Assembly (NCBI RefSeq): GCF_023515955.1
Contig: NZ_CP097322.1
Location: forward strand, 1-64,000
Length of the DNA: 64,000 bases
Source: Streptomyces sp. RerS4
GTDB lineage: Bacteria; Actinomycetota; Actinomycetes; Streptomycetales; Streptomycetaceae
Direction: 5' to 3'
Positions 56,330-64,000 of the stretch are shown here, one piece after another. The notes under the pieces were generated by a model. That model saw only the letters and a program-made list of their open reading frames with translations, did no database searches and was not told the origin of the DNA. Positions within the stretch are counted from its first letter, which is position 1, and each line of letters opens with the position of its first letter. The position numbers were made by a program, and so were the translations under genes.

Positions 56330-59300
56330 ATGCCCAAGCCCACCCCAATCCGCCCACCGTCCCGCCCCCAAGGTGGCGGTGGCCGCACCGCGGCCGCGCT
56401 GGTCCGCGCGGTGTTGTCCCTGACCGTCCTGGCCGCGCTGTTGGCCGGTCTGCCGGTCCTGCTGTGGTGGGCGACCGCCATCGTCGGCCCGCCCGGCTGG
56501 GCCGCGCTCTCCAGCCTGCTGTCCACCGAGGACTCCGGGCAGGTGTTCCTCTTGGCCCTGGCCGTCGCCGGCTGGGTCGGGTGGGCCTGCTTCGCCCTCG
56601 CCGTCCTGCTGGAGATTCCCGCGCAGCTGCGCGGCCGCACCGCCCCGCAGATCCGCGGCCTGGTCGGTCAACGCGCCGCCGCAGCCCTCGTCGGAGCCGT
56701 GCTCGTCGCCCTGCCCGCCGGAACCGCCCTCGCTGCCCCCGCCGCCCCCGCTCCCGCCTCCCCCGGCATCAGCGCCTCACCAGTCCCCGGCACCCCGGAC
56801 AGCGGCACCGTGGCCTCCCTGGACCGTTCCGCCGGCGCGTCTGCCGCCGGAGCGGTGACGTACACGGTGCTCGACGCACGGCCGGCGGAAAGCCTGTGGT
56901 CCATCGCCGCGCAGCAGTTGGGCGACGGCGAGCGGTGGACGGAGATCGCCACCCTCAACGCAGGCCGCATCATGGTCGACGGCACCGTCTTCGACGCCCG
57001 CCAACCGATCCAACCCGGATGGCGCCTCACCCTTCCCCACGACAGCGGCAGTGAGCGCGCGGGACAGGCCGGTGCGCACGGCGGGCAGGGCGGTCACGTG
57101 GTGCGGGCAGGTGAGAGCCTTTCCACCGTCGCCGCCGACCGTCTCGGATCGGCCGACCGCGCGATGGAGATCTTCGACCTCAACCGCGGCCAGGCCCTGC
57201 CCGACGGTGGCACCTTCACCAATCCCGATCTGATCCACCCCGGACAGCACCTCACCCTGCCCGCGAACGCCGGCTCCGCGCCCTCCGCCACTTCCCCGGC
57301 TGCTCCCACCCCCGACTCGCCGGCCGCCGGCACACCGACACCCGCCGCGACGCCTTCCTCGGCCCCGGCCCCGGCAACCACGCAGCCGACAGCCGCCCCT
57401 TCGCCGGCAACACCGTCCACGACCGCCACCCCCCCGACCGCGGCCTCGCCCTCCGCGTCCGTTCCCCAGCAGGCACCGACCCCCACAACCTCGGGCACCC
57501 CCGCCGCGCCGTCCACCGAGCGCGCGCGAGAGGCGGTATCCGTCAACTGGGCGCTCGTTGCGGGGATCGGCACCCTCCTGGCCGCGTCCCTGACGACAGC
57601 GCTCGCCGTACGGCGCATCCTGCAACAGCGCCGGCGGCGCGCGGGCCAGACCATCGCCCAAGACACCGACCCCACCGAACTGGAACAAGTCCTTGTCGCG
57701 ACCGGCGAAGTGGGCGGCGTCGAACTCCTCGACCGGCTCCTGCGCGCCCTCGCCCACCAGGCCGCCACCGACCAACGCGACCTTCCCGCCCTACGCGGCG
57801 CCCTGTTGTCCGGCAAGGAAGTCCGGCTGCTCCTCGACGAGCCGGCCGACCCGATCGCCCCGGCCACCACCGGCGGCAATTCCCGGACCTGGATCCTGGA
57901 CCCGCGCGCCGCACTGCCGGACGACGGCGTCCTGCGCGAGGTCCAGGCCCCCTACCCGGGGCTGGTCACCCTCGGCTCCCACGAAGACGGGCTGCTGCTG
58001 GCCGACCTGACCACCACCCGCGTCCTGCTCCTGGACGGCACCCCCGACGAGGTGCTGGAGGTTGCCCGCGCCCTGGCCCTGGAGCTCGGCACCTGCGCCT
58101 GGACGGACTACAGCGAGATCCTGACCGCGGGCCTCGGCTCCCGCCTGGCCGGCCTGCTTCCCCAGGGCCGCATCCGCGCCATGCCCCACCTGGCGGCCGT
58201 CGCCACCGACCTCGGCAGCGTCCTCCTCGAAGCCCACCAAGCGGGCGAGCAGGCCCTGCCCTGGATCCTCGTCGCCGCCGGCGACCACGATCCTGACCAC
58301 CTCACCCAGCTCGCCGACGCCCTCGCGGCCGCCCGCGACCTGAAGACCGCCCTGGTCCTACCCGCGGGCGACGCGGCTCGCCGCGCCTTCCCCCACGCCG
58401 AACTCCTCGACGTCACCACCGGCTCCCCCGCCCGTCTGGATTCCGTCGACCTGCCCGTCACCCTCCAACGCATCACGGACGACCAGTACCGGCAGTACGT
58501 CCACGCCCTCACCGTCTCCACCCAGGACCCGCAGCCCGCCACGGGACCCTGGGGGTTCGCCGAACCTCACGAACAGCCCGCCGGTAGCGGACAGCCTCTG
58601 ACCGTCCGCGTCACCACCGCGACTGCGACCGCGAACGACCCCGGCAACCCCTTCCCCGCACTCCTCGCCGCCGCGCCCACTGGCACCGGCACCGGCCCCG
58701 AGACGGTCCTCCCCCAGCAAGGGCAGAGCCCCGCCGAGACCGCCGAGACCGAAGAGGACCCCCAGGAGGTCGTCGAGCAAGCAGTGCCGTCGGCCACCCC
58801 GGACACAGAGCAGCCGGTGATCCGCATCGACGTGCTGGGACCGCTGCGCATCACGGGAGCCGCAGACTCGGCCCACCGGCCACGCACCGCCGTCATCGCC
58901 GCCCTCATCCACCTGCGCCCCGGCCGCACCATCGACACCCTCTGCAACGCCATGGACCCCGTCACCCCCTGGACAACGCGCACCATGCACTCACGCCTCT
59001 CCGAACTCCGGAGCGTCCTGGGCACCACCGCCGACGGAACGACCCTCCTGCCCCGGCCCACCACGACCGGCTACACCTTCCACCCCTCCGTCACCTCCGA
59101 CTGGGAACAGTTCAAAACCCTCGCCACCCGAGGCCTCGCCGCCGGTGCGCCCACCGGCATCGCGGACCTGGAGGCCGCCATGGCTTTGGTGCGCGGGCGC
59201 CCGTTCGCCGGGCGCAGCCTGCCCTGGGCAGACGCCGCCGTACAGGAGATGCTCGCCCGGATCACCGACACCGCGCACACCCTCGCCCGCTGGCACGCCG

Positions 59301-59566
59301 AAGGACCGGAGCCGGATCTCGACGCCGCCCGCACCGTCGTCCAGCACGCCCTCGACATCGAGGAGACGTCCGAGGTCCTCTACCGCGACCTGATCACCAT
59401 CGAAGCCACCACCGGCAACCAGGCCGCCGTCCGCAAGGCCGTCGCCCGCCTCCAACAGATGGCACGCACCTACGACATCACCCTCGACGACACCACCGAG
59501 ACCGTCATCGACCAGGCCCTGACCACAGGGCCGATCCACACGACGGGGGCCCTGCCCAGGACCTGA
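56330..59566 (+). CDS. LysM and BTAD-domain membrane protein
   Basis: The 1078-residue protein has three hydrophobic segments in the first 150 residues. Two LysM-like repeats follow (YTVLDARPAESLWSIAAQQLGDG and HVVRAGESLSTVAADRLG). A long Pro/Thr/Ser-rich spacer, then another membrane helix near residue 410, come next. The C-terminal third has a winged-helix/BTAD part (RIDVLGPLRITGAAD, then ALVRGRPFAGRSLPWADAAVQEM). LysM plus BTAD in one protein is typical of the last gene of actinobacterial Tad operons. It may link cell-wall sensing to gene control. Confidence 0.75.
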   Translation: MPKPTPIRPPSRPQGGGGRTAAALVRAVLSLTVLAALLAGLPVLLWWATAIVGPPGWAALSSLLSTEDSGQVFLLALAVAGWVGWACFALAVLLEIPAQLRGRTAPQIRGLVGQRAAAALVGAVLVALPAGTALAAPAAPAPASPGISASPVPGTPDSGTVASLDRSAGASAAGAVTYTVLDARPAESLWSIAAQQLGDGERWTEIATLNAGRIMVDGTVFDARQPIQPGWRLTLPHDSGSERAGQAGAHGGQGGHVVRAGESLSTVAADRLGSADRAMEIFDLNRGQALPDGGTFTNPDLIHPGQHLTLPANAGSAPSATSPAAPTPDSPAAGTPTPAATPSSAPAPATTQPTAAPSPATPSTTATPPTAASPSASVPQQAPTPTTSGTPAAPSTERAREAVSVNWALVAGIGTLLAASLTTALAVRRILQQRRRRAGQTIAQDTDPTELEQVLVATGEVGGVELLDRLLRALAHQAATDQRDLPALRGALLSGKEVRLLLDEPADPIAPATTGGNSRTWILDPRAALPDDGVLREVQAPYPGLVTLGSHEDGLLLADLTTTRVLLLDGTPDEVLEVARALALELGTCAWTDYSEILTAGLGSRLAGLLPQGRIRAMPHLAAVATDLGSVLLEAHQAGEQALPWILVAAGDHDPDHLTQLADALAAARDLKTALVLPAGDAARRAFPHAELLDVTTGSPARLDSVDLPVTLQRITDDQYRQYVHALTVSTQDPQPATGPWGFAEPHEQPAGSGQPLTVRVTTATATANDPGNPFPALLAAAPTGTGTGPETVLPQQGQSPAETAETEEDPQEVVEQAVPSATPDTEQPVIRIDVLGPLRITGAADSAHRPRTAVIAALIHLRPGRTIDTLCNAMDPVTPWTTRTMHSRLSELRSVLGTTADGTTLLPRPTTTGYTFHPSVTSDWEQFKTLATRGLAAGAPTGIADLEAAMALVRGRPFAGRSLPWADAAVQEMLARITDTAHTLARWHAEGPEPDLDAARTVVQHALDIEETSEVLYRDLITIEATTGNQAAVRKAVARLQQMARTYDITLDDTTETVIDQALTTGPIHTTGALPRT

Positions 59567-59586
59567 CCGGGCCCCGCACCGAAGGC

Positions 59587-59619
59587 CGAAGGGCCGGACC
59601 GATACGGTCCGGCCCTTCG
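59587..59619. terminator. Strong bidirectional hairpin terminator
   Basis: Perfect 15-base arms (CGAAGGGCCGGACCG and its complement) enclose a three-base loop. It lies between the convergent LysM/BTAD gene and the next minus-strand gene and can serve both. Confidence 0.88.
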
Positions 59620-59648
59620 CGTTAAGACGCCAGGATCGTGAAGACGGA

Positions 59649-60098
59649 TCAGACCTGCGCCGTCGTAGGAGGAGGCGACAACAGTGCGCACTTGGCCGCG
59701 GCCATCAACTCGGCCCGCGCTTGCGACTCACCCGCCGGCGGACGTCGCACCCACTCCTGACGCACCTCCACCACCGCCGCACACACCGCCAGCACCTGCT
59801 GCGCCATGTCCTCGGAGAGCTCCGCTCCTTGCGGACCGGTCACCACCACCGGCCCGTACAGCCCGTACGGCAACTCACCACGCCACAGTGACGCGAGAAC
59901 CCACGCGGACAGGTTCATCGGCAACCGGTCACCGGCCCCGTTGCCGTGAACCCAGAAGTCGACGCGACGGTGGTAGACCGCACGATCCGACGCACCACCT
60001 ACGGCCGTACGTACCGCATCTTGGCGATCCGACGCCTCGCCTCCCCACGACAACGTCACCACCGCTCCGTCCGTGTCGATCCGCAACGCGTCGCCCAT
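59649..60098 (-). CDS. Hypothetical protein
   Basis: The 149-residue protein has no domain I can name. It contains a tryptophan-rich core (RRVDFWVHGNGAGDRLPMNLSAWVLASLWRG) and an alpha-helical end. The ATG at 60098 has GGAGGG six bases upstream. The 270 bases on to the next gene hold nothing I recognise. Confidence 0.5.
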   Translation of the reverse strand: MGDALRIDTDGAVVTLSWGGEASDRQDAVRTAVGGASDRAVYHRRVDFWVHGNGAGDRLPMNLSAWVLASLWRGELPYGLYGPVVVTGPQGAELSEDMAQQVLAVCAAVVEVRQEWVRRPPAGESQARAELMAAAKCALLSPPPTTAQV

Positions 60099-60372
60099 GC
60101 CGCCCTCCGATGCGCGGACATGCCGACTCCTCGCCGGCCCCTCTCCCATGATCTCTGCTCAGGCGGTCACCGTGGCCGCAAGACTGAAACTCACCGGCCT
60201 CGGAGAGGCGACGAGAGCCCACCCTCGCGGCTGTGGCGTCATCCTCGCGCTTTCACGAAGGGAGGCTGTCCAGCAGGTGATCAGGACAGCAGAGCTCAGC
60301 CCACCTCCTGCGCCGCGCCGTCCTTCACCCCAAGACCGAACAGGAGAGTGAAGCACCCGAGCAGGAAGCCGG

Positions 60373-61836
60373 ATGAGCGCCGCCGATCACATGGCCGCGT
60401 TCCTCGCTTGGCAGACCCGCCAGCGCGTCAACTTCGACGCGCTGGCGGGCGCCGCCGACGCCGGTGACTCCAGCCTGGCCGCCTCACCACGGCGCCGCCG
60501 TATCCTCGCCGAGGCCGCCCGCACCCTGGCCGCCCGCGGCCTGGCCACACTGCCCAAGGGGAAAGACGGCTGGGACCACGCCGCGCACCCGCCGCTGCCC
60601 CGCTGGGTCCAACGCCCTCCGGCCGCCCGACCCCCCGGCCGACGGCCCGCCCCCAGGGCCTACGTCGCACAACTGGCCTTCGCCACCACCATGCGCCTGA
60701 CCACGGCCGACCACGCGCTGCTCGGCCCCATCAACGCGTTGCTGCGCGACCAACCCGACGCCGAGGTCATCCCGCTCGCCGACCGGTCCTACCAGCTCTA
60801 CGGCGAAGAGAAACACCTCAAGCACATCGAGCGCCACCACCTCGTCACCAAAGGCTTCCTCGACCTCACCACACACCTGCGTGCCCGACCCACGCCCGCC
60901 CCGCTGGCAATGTTCGAACTGGGACCGGCACCCTGGCTGCTCATCGTGGAGAACACCGCCGCGTTCACCAGCCTGCGCGAGATCCTCGGCACCTGGCCCG
61001 ACAACAGCCAGGTCGGATGGCTCGTCTTCGGCGAAGGCGACCACCTCATCGCCTCCCTCCCCACCGCCCTGACCTCCTTCCGCGAACGCAGCCACCCCGT
61101 GGACACGGTGCTGCTGTACGCGGACCTCGATCTCGACGGACTGCGCTGCGCCCAGAAGGCCAGTGATCGCGCACGCACCGCCAGCCTGCCTCCGCTGCAG
61201 CCGGCGCTCGGTCTCTACCAGGCTCTCCTCGCCCAGCCGCCACGCCCTCACCCGCCCGTCGCCATCGACGAGGCACACACCGCCGCCACCTGGCTCCCGC
61301 CGTACCTAGCCAAGCCCCTCGCGGAACTGCTGGCCACCGGACTGGTGCTGCGCCACGAGGCTCTACCGCTTCCCCACCTCCGCGCCCTACTCACGCCGGA
61401 CGCTCTCCTGCTTCCTCAGATCCGCGACGGCGCGAACCCCAGGCCCCCCCGGGCCCGCATATGCCGCTCCACCCCGTCCCGTCCGGAAGGACCGCTCCTG
61501 ATGAGAGTCTGCCCCTCGCCTGATCCCCCGTCCCACGGTATCGACGCACCCGAAACAGACCCACGAACCTGGCACGACATCTGCACCACCACCATCGACG
61601 CTGTGCCCGTCGAATGCATCCGCCCGAGCGACACCGACCGCCCCACCTGGTGCGTATACCCCCCGGGCCGACACGGCCCCGAGGACTACCTGGGCACTCT
61701 GCACGCCCGCGACATCGACGGCTTCTGGTACGTCCAGGCCACCGGCGAGCGCCACATCTCACTCGCAGACGCCCTACGCACCCTGCAGGACGCCCGACCC
61801 ACCGCCCGTGACACCCCCTCACCGCGCCGCTGCTAA
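60373..61836 (+). CDS. TOPRIM-type DUF2399/JetD-like protein with C-terminal extension
   Basis: The first about 375 residues resemble DUF2399/DUF2220-type proteins, the family that includes the Wadjet TOPRIM subunit JetD. WLLIVENTAAFTSL gives the TOPRIM glutamate, and LLYADLDLDGLRCAQKA the DxD pair near residues 250-260. No jetABC genes are adjacent, so it is a solitary member. The last about 110 residues (from an internal ATG near 61501) form an extra unit with WCVYPPGRHGPEDYLG that I do not recognise. AGGAAG lies six bases before the ATG at 60373. Confidence 0.6.
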   Translation: MSAADHMAAFLAWQTRQRVNFDALAGAADAGDSSLAASPRRRRILAEAARTLAARGLATLPKGKDGWDHAAHPPLPRWVQRPPAARPPGRRPAPRAYVAQLAFATTMRLTTADHALLGPINALLRDQPDAEVIPLADRSYQLYGEEKHLKHIERHHLVTKGFLDLTTHLRARPTPAPLAMFELGPAPWLLIVENTAAFTSLREILGTWPDNSQVGWLVFGEGDHLIASLPTALTSFRERSHPVDTVLLYADLDLDGLRCAQKASDRARTASLPPLQPALGLYQALLAQPPRPHPPVAIDEAHTAATWLPPYLAKPLAELLATGLVLRHEALPLPHLRALLTPDALLLPQIRDGANPRPPRARICRSTPSRPEGPLLMRVCPSPDPPSHGIDAPETDPRTWHDICTTTIDAVPVECIRPSDTDRPTWCVYPPGRHGPEDYLGTLHARDIDGFWYVQATGERHISLADALRTLQDARPTARDTPSPRRC

Positions 61837-61927
61837 ACGACACCGGAAGTGCCAAGCCCCGGGCTCTCCACCAACGTCCCCCGCTGGTCGTCGGCGGCGC
61901 CTTGACCAGCACGGTGGAGCCCCGCTG

Positions 61928-62692
61928 TCAGCCTTGGGGTGACAGCGGCACTTGAGACGGACCGGCGGGTGAGCGGTCGAGGAGCGCGACGAAGAAGTCG
62001 GCAAGGAGGGGTTGGGCGCGGTCGCGGTCGCGGAGTTCGTCGTGGCCGAACCGGAAGACCTCGTAGCCGCGGAACTTCAGGGCGCGGTCGCCGGCCATGG
62101 TCGCTGCGTACTTCGTGCTGTCGGGTTCGGTTCCTGCGATGCGTGTGTAGTGCTGCATGCCGTCGACCTCCAGGACCACGCGCCGGTTTCCGGGGAGCAG
62201 CATGAGGAAGTCCATGCGCAGGTTCTGCATGGCCTGCGGTCCGCGTTCGCGGATGGTCTTGGGGTCCCAGTGGAGCCAGATCTCCGGCAGGAGGGCGGGG
62301 ACGTCGTTCAGGTGGTCCCGGTGGGCGTGGTGGTAGTGCCAGAACAGGTTCTTCTGCCCTGGGGAGTTTGGGGGCAGGGAAGCCTCCATGCGGCTGTAGA
62401 GGGACCGGGCCGCCTGCTCGCGGTCGGTGATGTTCCGGGTCTCCTGCCACCAGGCCAGCAGGTCGCGCCAGAGCAGGCCCTCTTTGCCGACGGGGTGGTC
62501 GTAGACCAGGACCTTGTCGTCGCGTTGGGCTACTTGCCGATCCTGTTCTGCCGGGATCGGGTCCAGCGGGACTGCCCGGCGGCCAAGCGTCGGCGCCCGG
62601 CGTCCTGGAGCCGCCGCCGTTGCTTGCGCAGCTCCGCCTTCTGCGCCTTGTCGCTCTTCGGTTTCCGGGGTCGCTTCCAGATCGGCTCCCAC
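61928..62692 (-). CDS. AbiJ-NTD/Vsr-like nuclease-domain protein
   Basis: The C-terminal part has MDFLMLLPGNRRVVLEVDGMQHY and GDRALKFRGYEVFRFGHDEL, a pattern of small restriction-type (Vsr/DUF559-like) nuclease domains. Before it, VLVYDHPVGKEGLLWRDLLAWW resembles AbiJ N-terminal domains of abortive-infection proteins. The first about 55 residues look unlike coding sequence and overlap another frame (62530-62874). So the true N-terminus may be lost or joined by a frameshift. Confidence 0.5.
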   Translation of the reverse strand: MGADLEATPETEERQGAEGGAAQATAAAPGRRAPTLGRRAVPLDPIPAEQDRQVAQRDDKVLVYDHPVGKEGLLWRDLLAWWQETRNITDREQAARSLYSRMEASLPPNSPGQKNLFWHYHHAHRDHLNDVPALLPEIWLHWDPKTIRERGPQAMQNLRMDFLMLLPGNRRVVLEVDGMQHYTRIAGTEPDSTKYAATMAGDRALKFRGYEVFRFGHDELRDRDRAQPLLADFFVALLDRSPAGPSQVPLSPQG

Positions 62693-62874
62693 CCGGACGG
62701 CTCATCGAGAGCTGCGGCGCTCTGTTTCACGGCTGCCCTGGCGCGGGCGAGGGCGTCCTCGAGGCTGGCAAGGTACGAGGCCCGCTCCCCTCGCGGCAGG
62801 GCGGGGGAGCGGACGTCGGATGATTCAGCGGGTCGCCGCCTCGTCGATCTTGCGACGTGCCCGTCGCCGGGCAC
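62530..62874 (-). CDS. Lysine/arginine-rich hypothetical or frameshifted N-terminus
   Basis: This frame (RASYLASLEDALARARAAVKQSAAALDEPSGW, then many Lys/Arg) looks like real coding sequence. It could be a small basic protein, or the N-terminal part of the nuclease-like gene that follows, separated by a frameshift. The ATG at 62874 overlaps the end of the upstream gene by 50 bases. Confidence 0.35.
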   Translation of the reverse strand: MPGDGHVARSTRRRPAESSDVRSPALPRGERASYLASLEDALARARAAVKQSAAALDEPSGWEPIWKRPRKPKSDKAQKAELRKQRRRLQDAGRRRLAAGQSRWTRSRQNRIGK

Positions 62875-63649
62875 GGTCGGGGTCTCGTTGCAGGGAGGGG
62901 CGAACTTGGGGTCGAGCCGGGAGGTCGCTGGGGGCTTCGGGCCGGTTCGCCACCGTGGCGAGAAGAGTCCGAATTTTGTGGGCGAACTCGGGGCCCGGTA
63001 GGGGCATCTCGCTTTCGGGTTCGCGGAGGTAGCCGACGGCCACAGCGGTGGGCATGTAGGTCATCAGCTCGGTGACCACGGCCGAGCGGGGCCTGCTGAC
63101 GTGTCCGGCGAGGCGGCGCATGACGCGCAGAAGCGTGGTACTGGAGGCGCCGTCGCCGTGGCGGAGGACGAATGGGGCGCCGTCGCAGCGGAGTGTGGTG
63201 TGGACAGTGGGCACGTCTGCGTTGGTCGATTCGGTGTGCGTCTCACCGGTTTGGGTGCGCCACCAGCCGGCGGTGTGGGTCTCACCGAGCGCGAGGTGGT
63301 GCAGGTAGAGGCAGTAGGCGGCGGCTGGGTGGCCGGCTCCGGCTGCGTACTGCCACCAGAACCGGGCCCCGTCGTCGCTCTCGGTCAGTTGCAGCACGCA
63401 GGCCAGGATCAGTGCGCTGCGCGGTTCGGGGACCTGGTCGGTGACGAATGCGGCGACTGTTGTGGCCGGTGCGTGGCGGACCAGGGCCTCGCAGAGTGCG
63501 CGAAGTTCTTCGGCTGCGGTGATGTTCGGAGTTCCGATCGTCACCGGGTTGTTGCGAGGGCTCGTCTCGCGGATGGGGACGGCGTCGCGGGGCACGGTGC
63601 GTTTGGGGGCGAGCAGCGCCCTGGAGAGCAATTGTTCAATGGTCGTCAT
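62825..63649 (-). CDS. Hypothetical protein linked to sigma factor
   Basis: The 274-residue protein follows the sigma factor gene directly and overlaps it by 14 bases. Its middle (SALILACVLQLTESDDGARFWWQYAAGAGHPAAAYCLYLHHLALGE) resembles a Sel1/TPR-like helical unit, and the C-terminus is basic. No catalytic motif is visible. Its place suggests a function linked to the sigma factor, perhaps as a regulator. Confidence 0.6.
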   Translation of the reverse strand: MTTIEQLLSRALLAPKRTVPRDAVPIRETSPRNNPVTIGTPNITAAEELRALCEALVRHAPATTVAAFVTDQVPEPRSALILACVLQLTESDDGARFWWQYAAGAGHPAAAYCLYLHHLALGETHTAGWWRTQTGETHTESTNADVPTVHTTLRCDGAPFVLRHGDGASSTTLLRVMRRLAGHVSRPRSAVVTELMTYMPTAVAVGYLREPESEMPLPGPEFAHKIRTLLATVANRPEAPSDLPARPQVRPSLQRDPDRARRRARRKIDEAATR

Positions 63650-64000
63650 GGGTGAGTCCTCCGGATCGGGGCGGCAGCTCGATGGTGTCGTCCAGGAAGC
63701 GGTTGGCGTGGCGCTCGTCGGATCGGACCGCGGCCAGGGGAATGCCGAGCAGGTCGGAGACCTGCTTGGGCTGCAAGCCGCACAGGTGCCGCAGCACCAT
63801 GACGTCGAGCTGGGCGTCGGGCAGCTTGCTGATCGCGGTGAAGAGCTCCAGGCTCTCGGCCAGTCGAGTTGGCTGTTCCTCCGGGCCGGCGTCGTGCAGC
63901 GCGACGGTGCTGAAGGCGGCTTCGGCCAGTACGGGGCGCTCGTCCCTGTAGTTGGCTTTGGCCTTGACTGTGGCGCGCAGGATGTTCCAGGCGTAGCGAC
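63636..64000 (-). CDS. Sigma-70 family (ECF-like) sigma factor, 3' end
   Basis: Only the C-terminal part (about 120 residues) lies in the window; the gene continues past its right edge. It contains a region 4 helix-turn-helix (AISKLPDAQLDVMVLRHLCGLQPKQVSDLLGIPLAAVRSDERHANRFL). That places it among the extracytoplasmic-function-like sigma factors. It overlaps the next gene by 14 bases. Confidence 0.72.
   Translation of the reverse strand, partial: RYAWNILRATVKAKANYRDERPVLAEAAFSTVALHDAGPEEQPTRLAESLELFTAISKLPDAQLDVMVLRHLCGLQPKQVSDLLGIPLAAVRSDERHANRFLDDTIELPPRSGGLTHDDH

Noticed and set aside
60373..61836. Complete Wadjet system
   Set aside because: Only a JetD/DUF2399-like protein is present; no jetA, jetB or jetC lies beside it.

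Overview
The window is GC-rich actinobacterial DNA, most likely from Streptomyces or a close relative. The evidence is the very high GC content with coding on both strands, frequent GTG starts, gene pairs joined by ATGA/GTGA overlaps, an XRE/DUF397/ATPase regulatory trio, and many hypothetical families typical of Streptomyces. A full type IV conjugation operon, a Tad operon and much accessory content suggest a large conjugative plasmid or a plasmid-like chromosome arm. No telomere or replication initiator was recognised.

Layout. 1-1130: no convincing gene, but an almost G-free tract and 12-bp tandem repeats. 1134-12522: a type I-E CRISPR-Cas locus. It has a tnpB remnant, array 1 (about 10 repeats), a lone inverted repeat, cas3 on the minus strand, a divergent operon (cse1-cse2 fusion, cas7e, cas5e, cas6e) and array 2 (about 30 repeats that decay towards the distal end). 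No cas1 or cas2 is present. 12542-22431: nucleotide-sugar and modification genes (acyltransferase-like protein, two epimerases, GT2 glycosyltransferase, radical SAM enzyme, nucleotidyltransferase, frameshifted dehydrogenase, prephenate-dehydratase-like protein) with an HTH/TPR regulator. 22577-27820: XRE regulators, DUF397, a degenerate anti-sigma-type ATPase and small hypotheticals. 27942-30967: an HTH/P-loop/Sel1-repeat protein broken by one frameshift. 31224-43859: a conjugation operon with Tcp/VirB4/VirB6/VirD4-like parts and a cell-wall hydrolase. 43882-47709: a CoiA-like protein and hypotheticals. 48109-59566: a Tad operon ending in a LysM/BTAD protein and a strong hairpin. 59649-64000: a TOPRIM/DUF2399-like protein, a nuclease-like protein, hypotheticals and the 3' end of a sigma factor gene.

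How the genes work together. The CRISPR effector looks able to process crRNA and form Cascade. It cannot add spacers by itself, and Cas3 has two unusual motif changes. The most interesting feature is a near-ideal Shine-Dalgarno sequence and in-frame ATG inside the cse1-cse2 fusion, just before the linker. This would let the cell make free Cse2 as well as the fusion. The conjugation and Tad operons would give transfer and surface-pilus functions. The sugar cluster's product is unknown.
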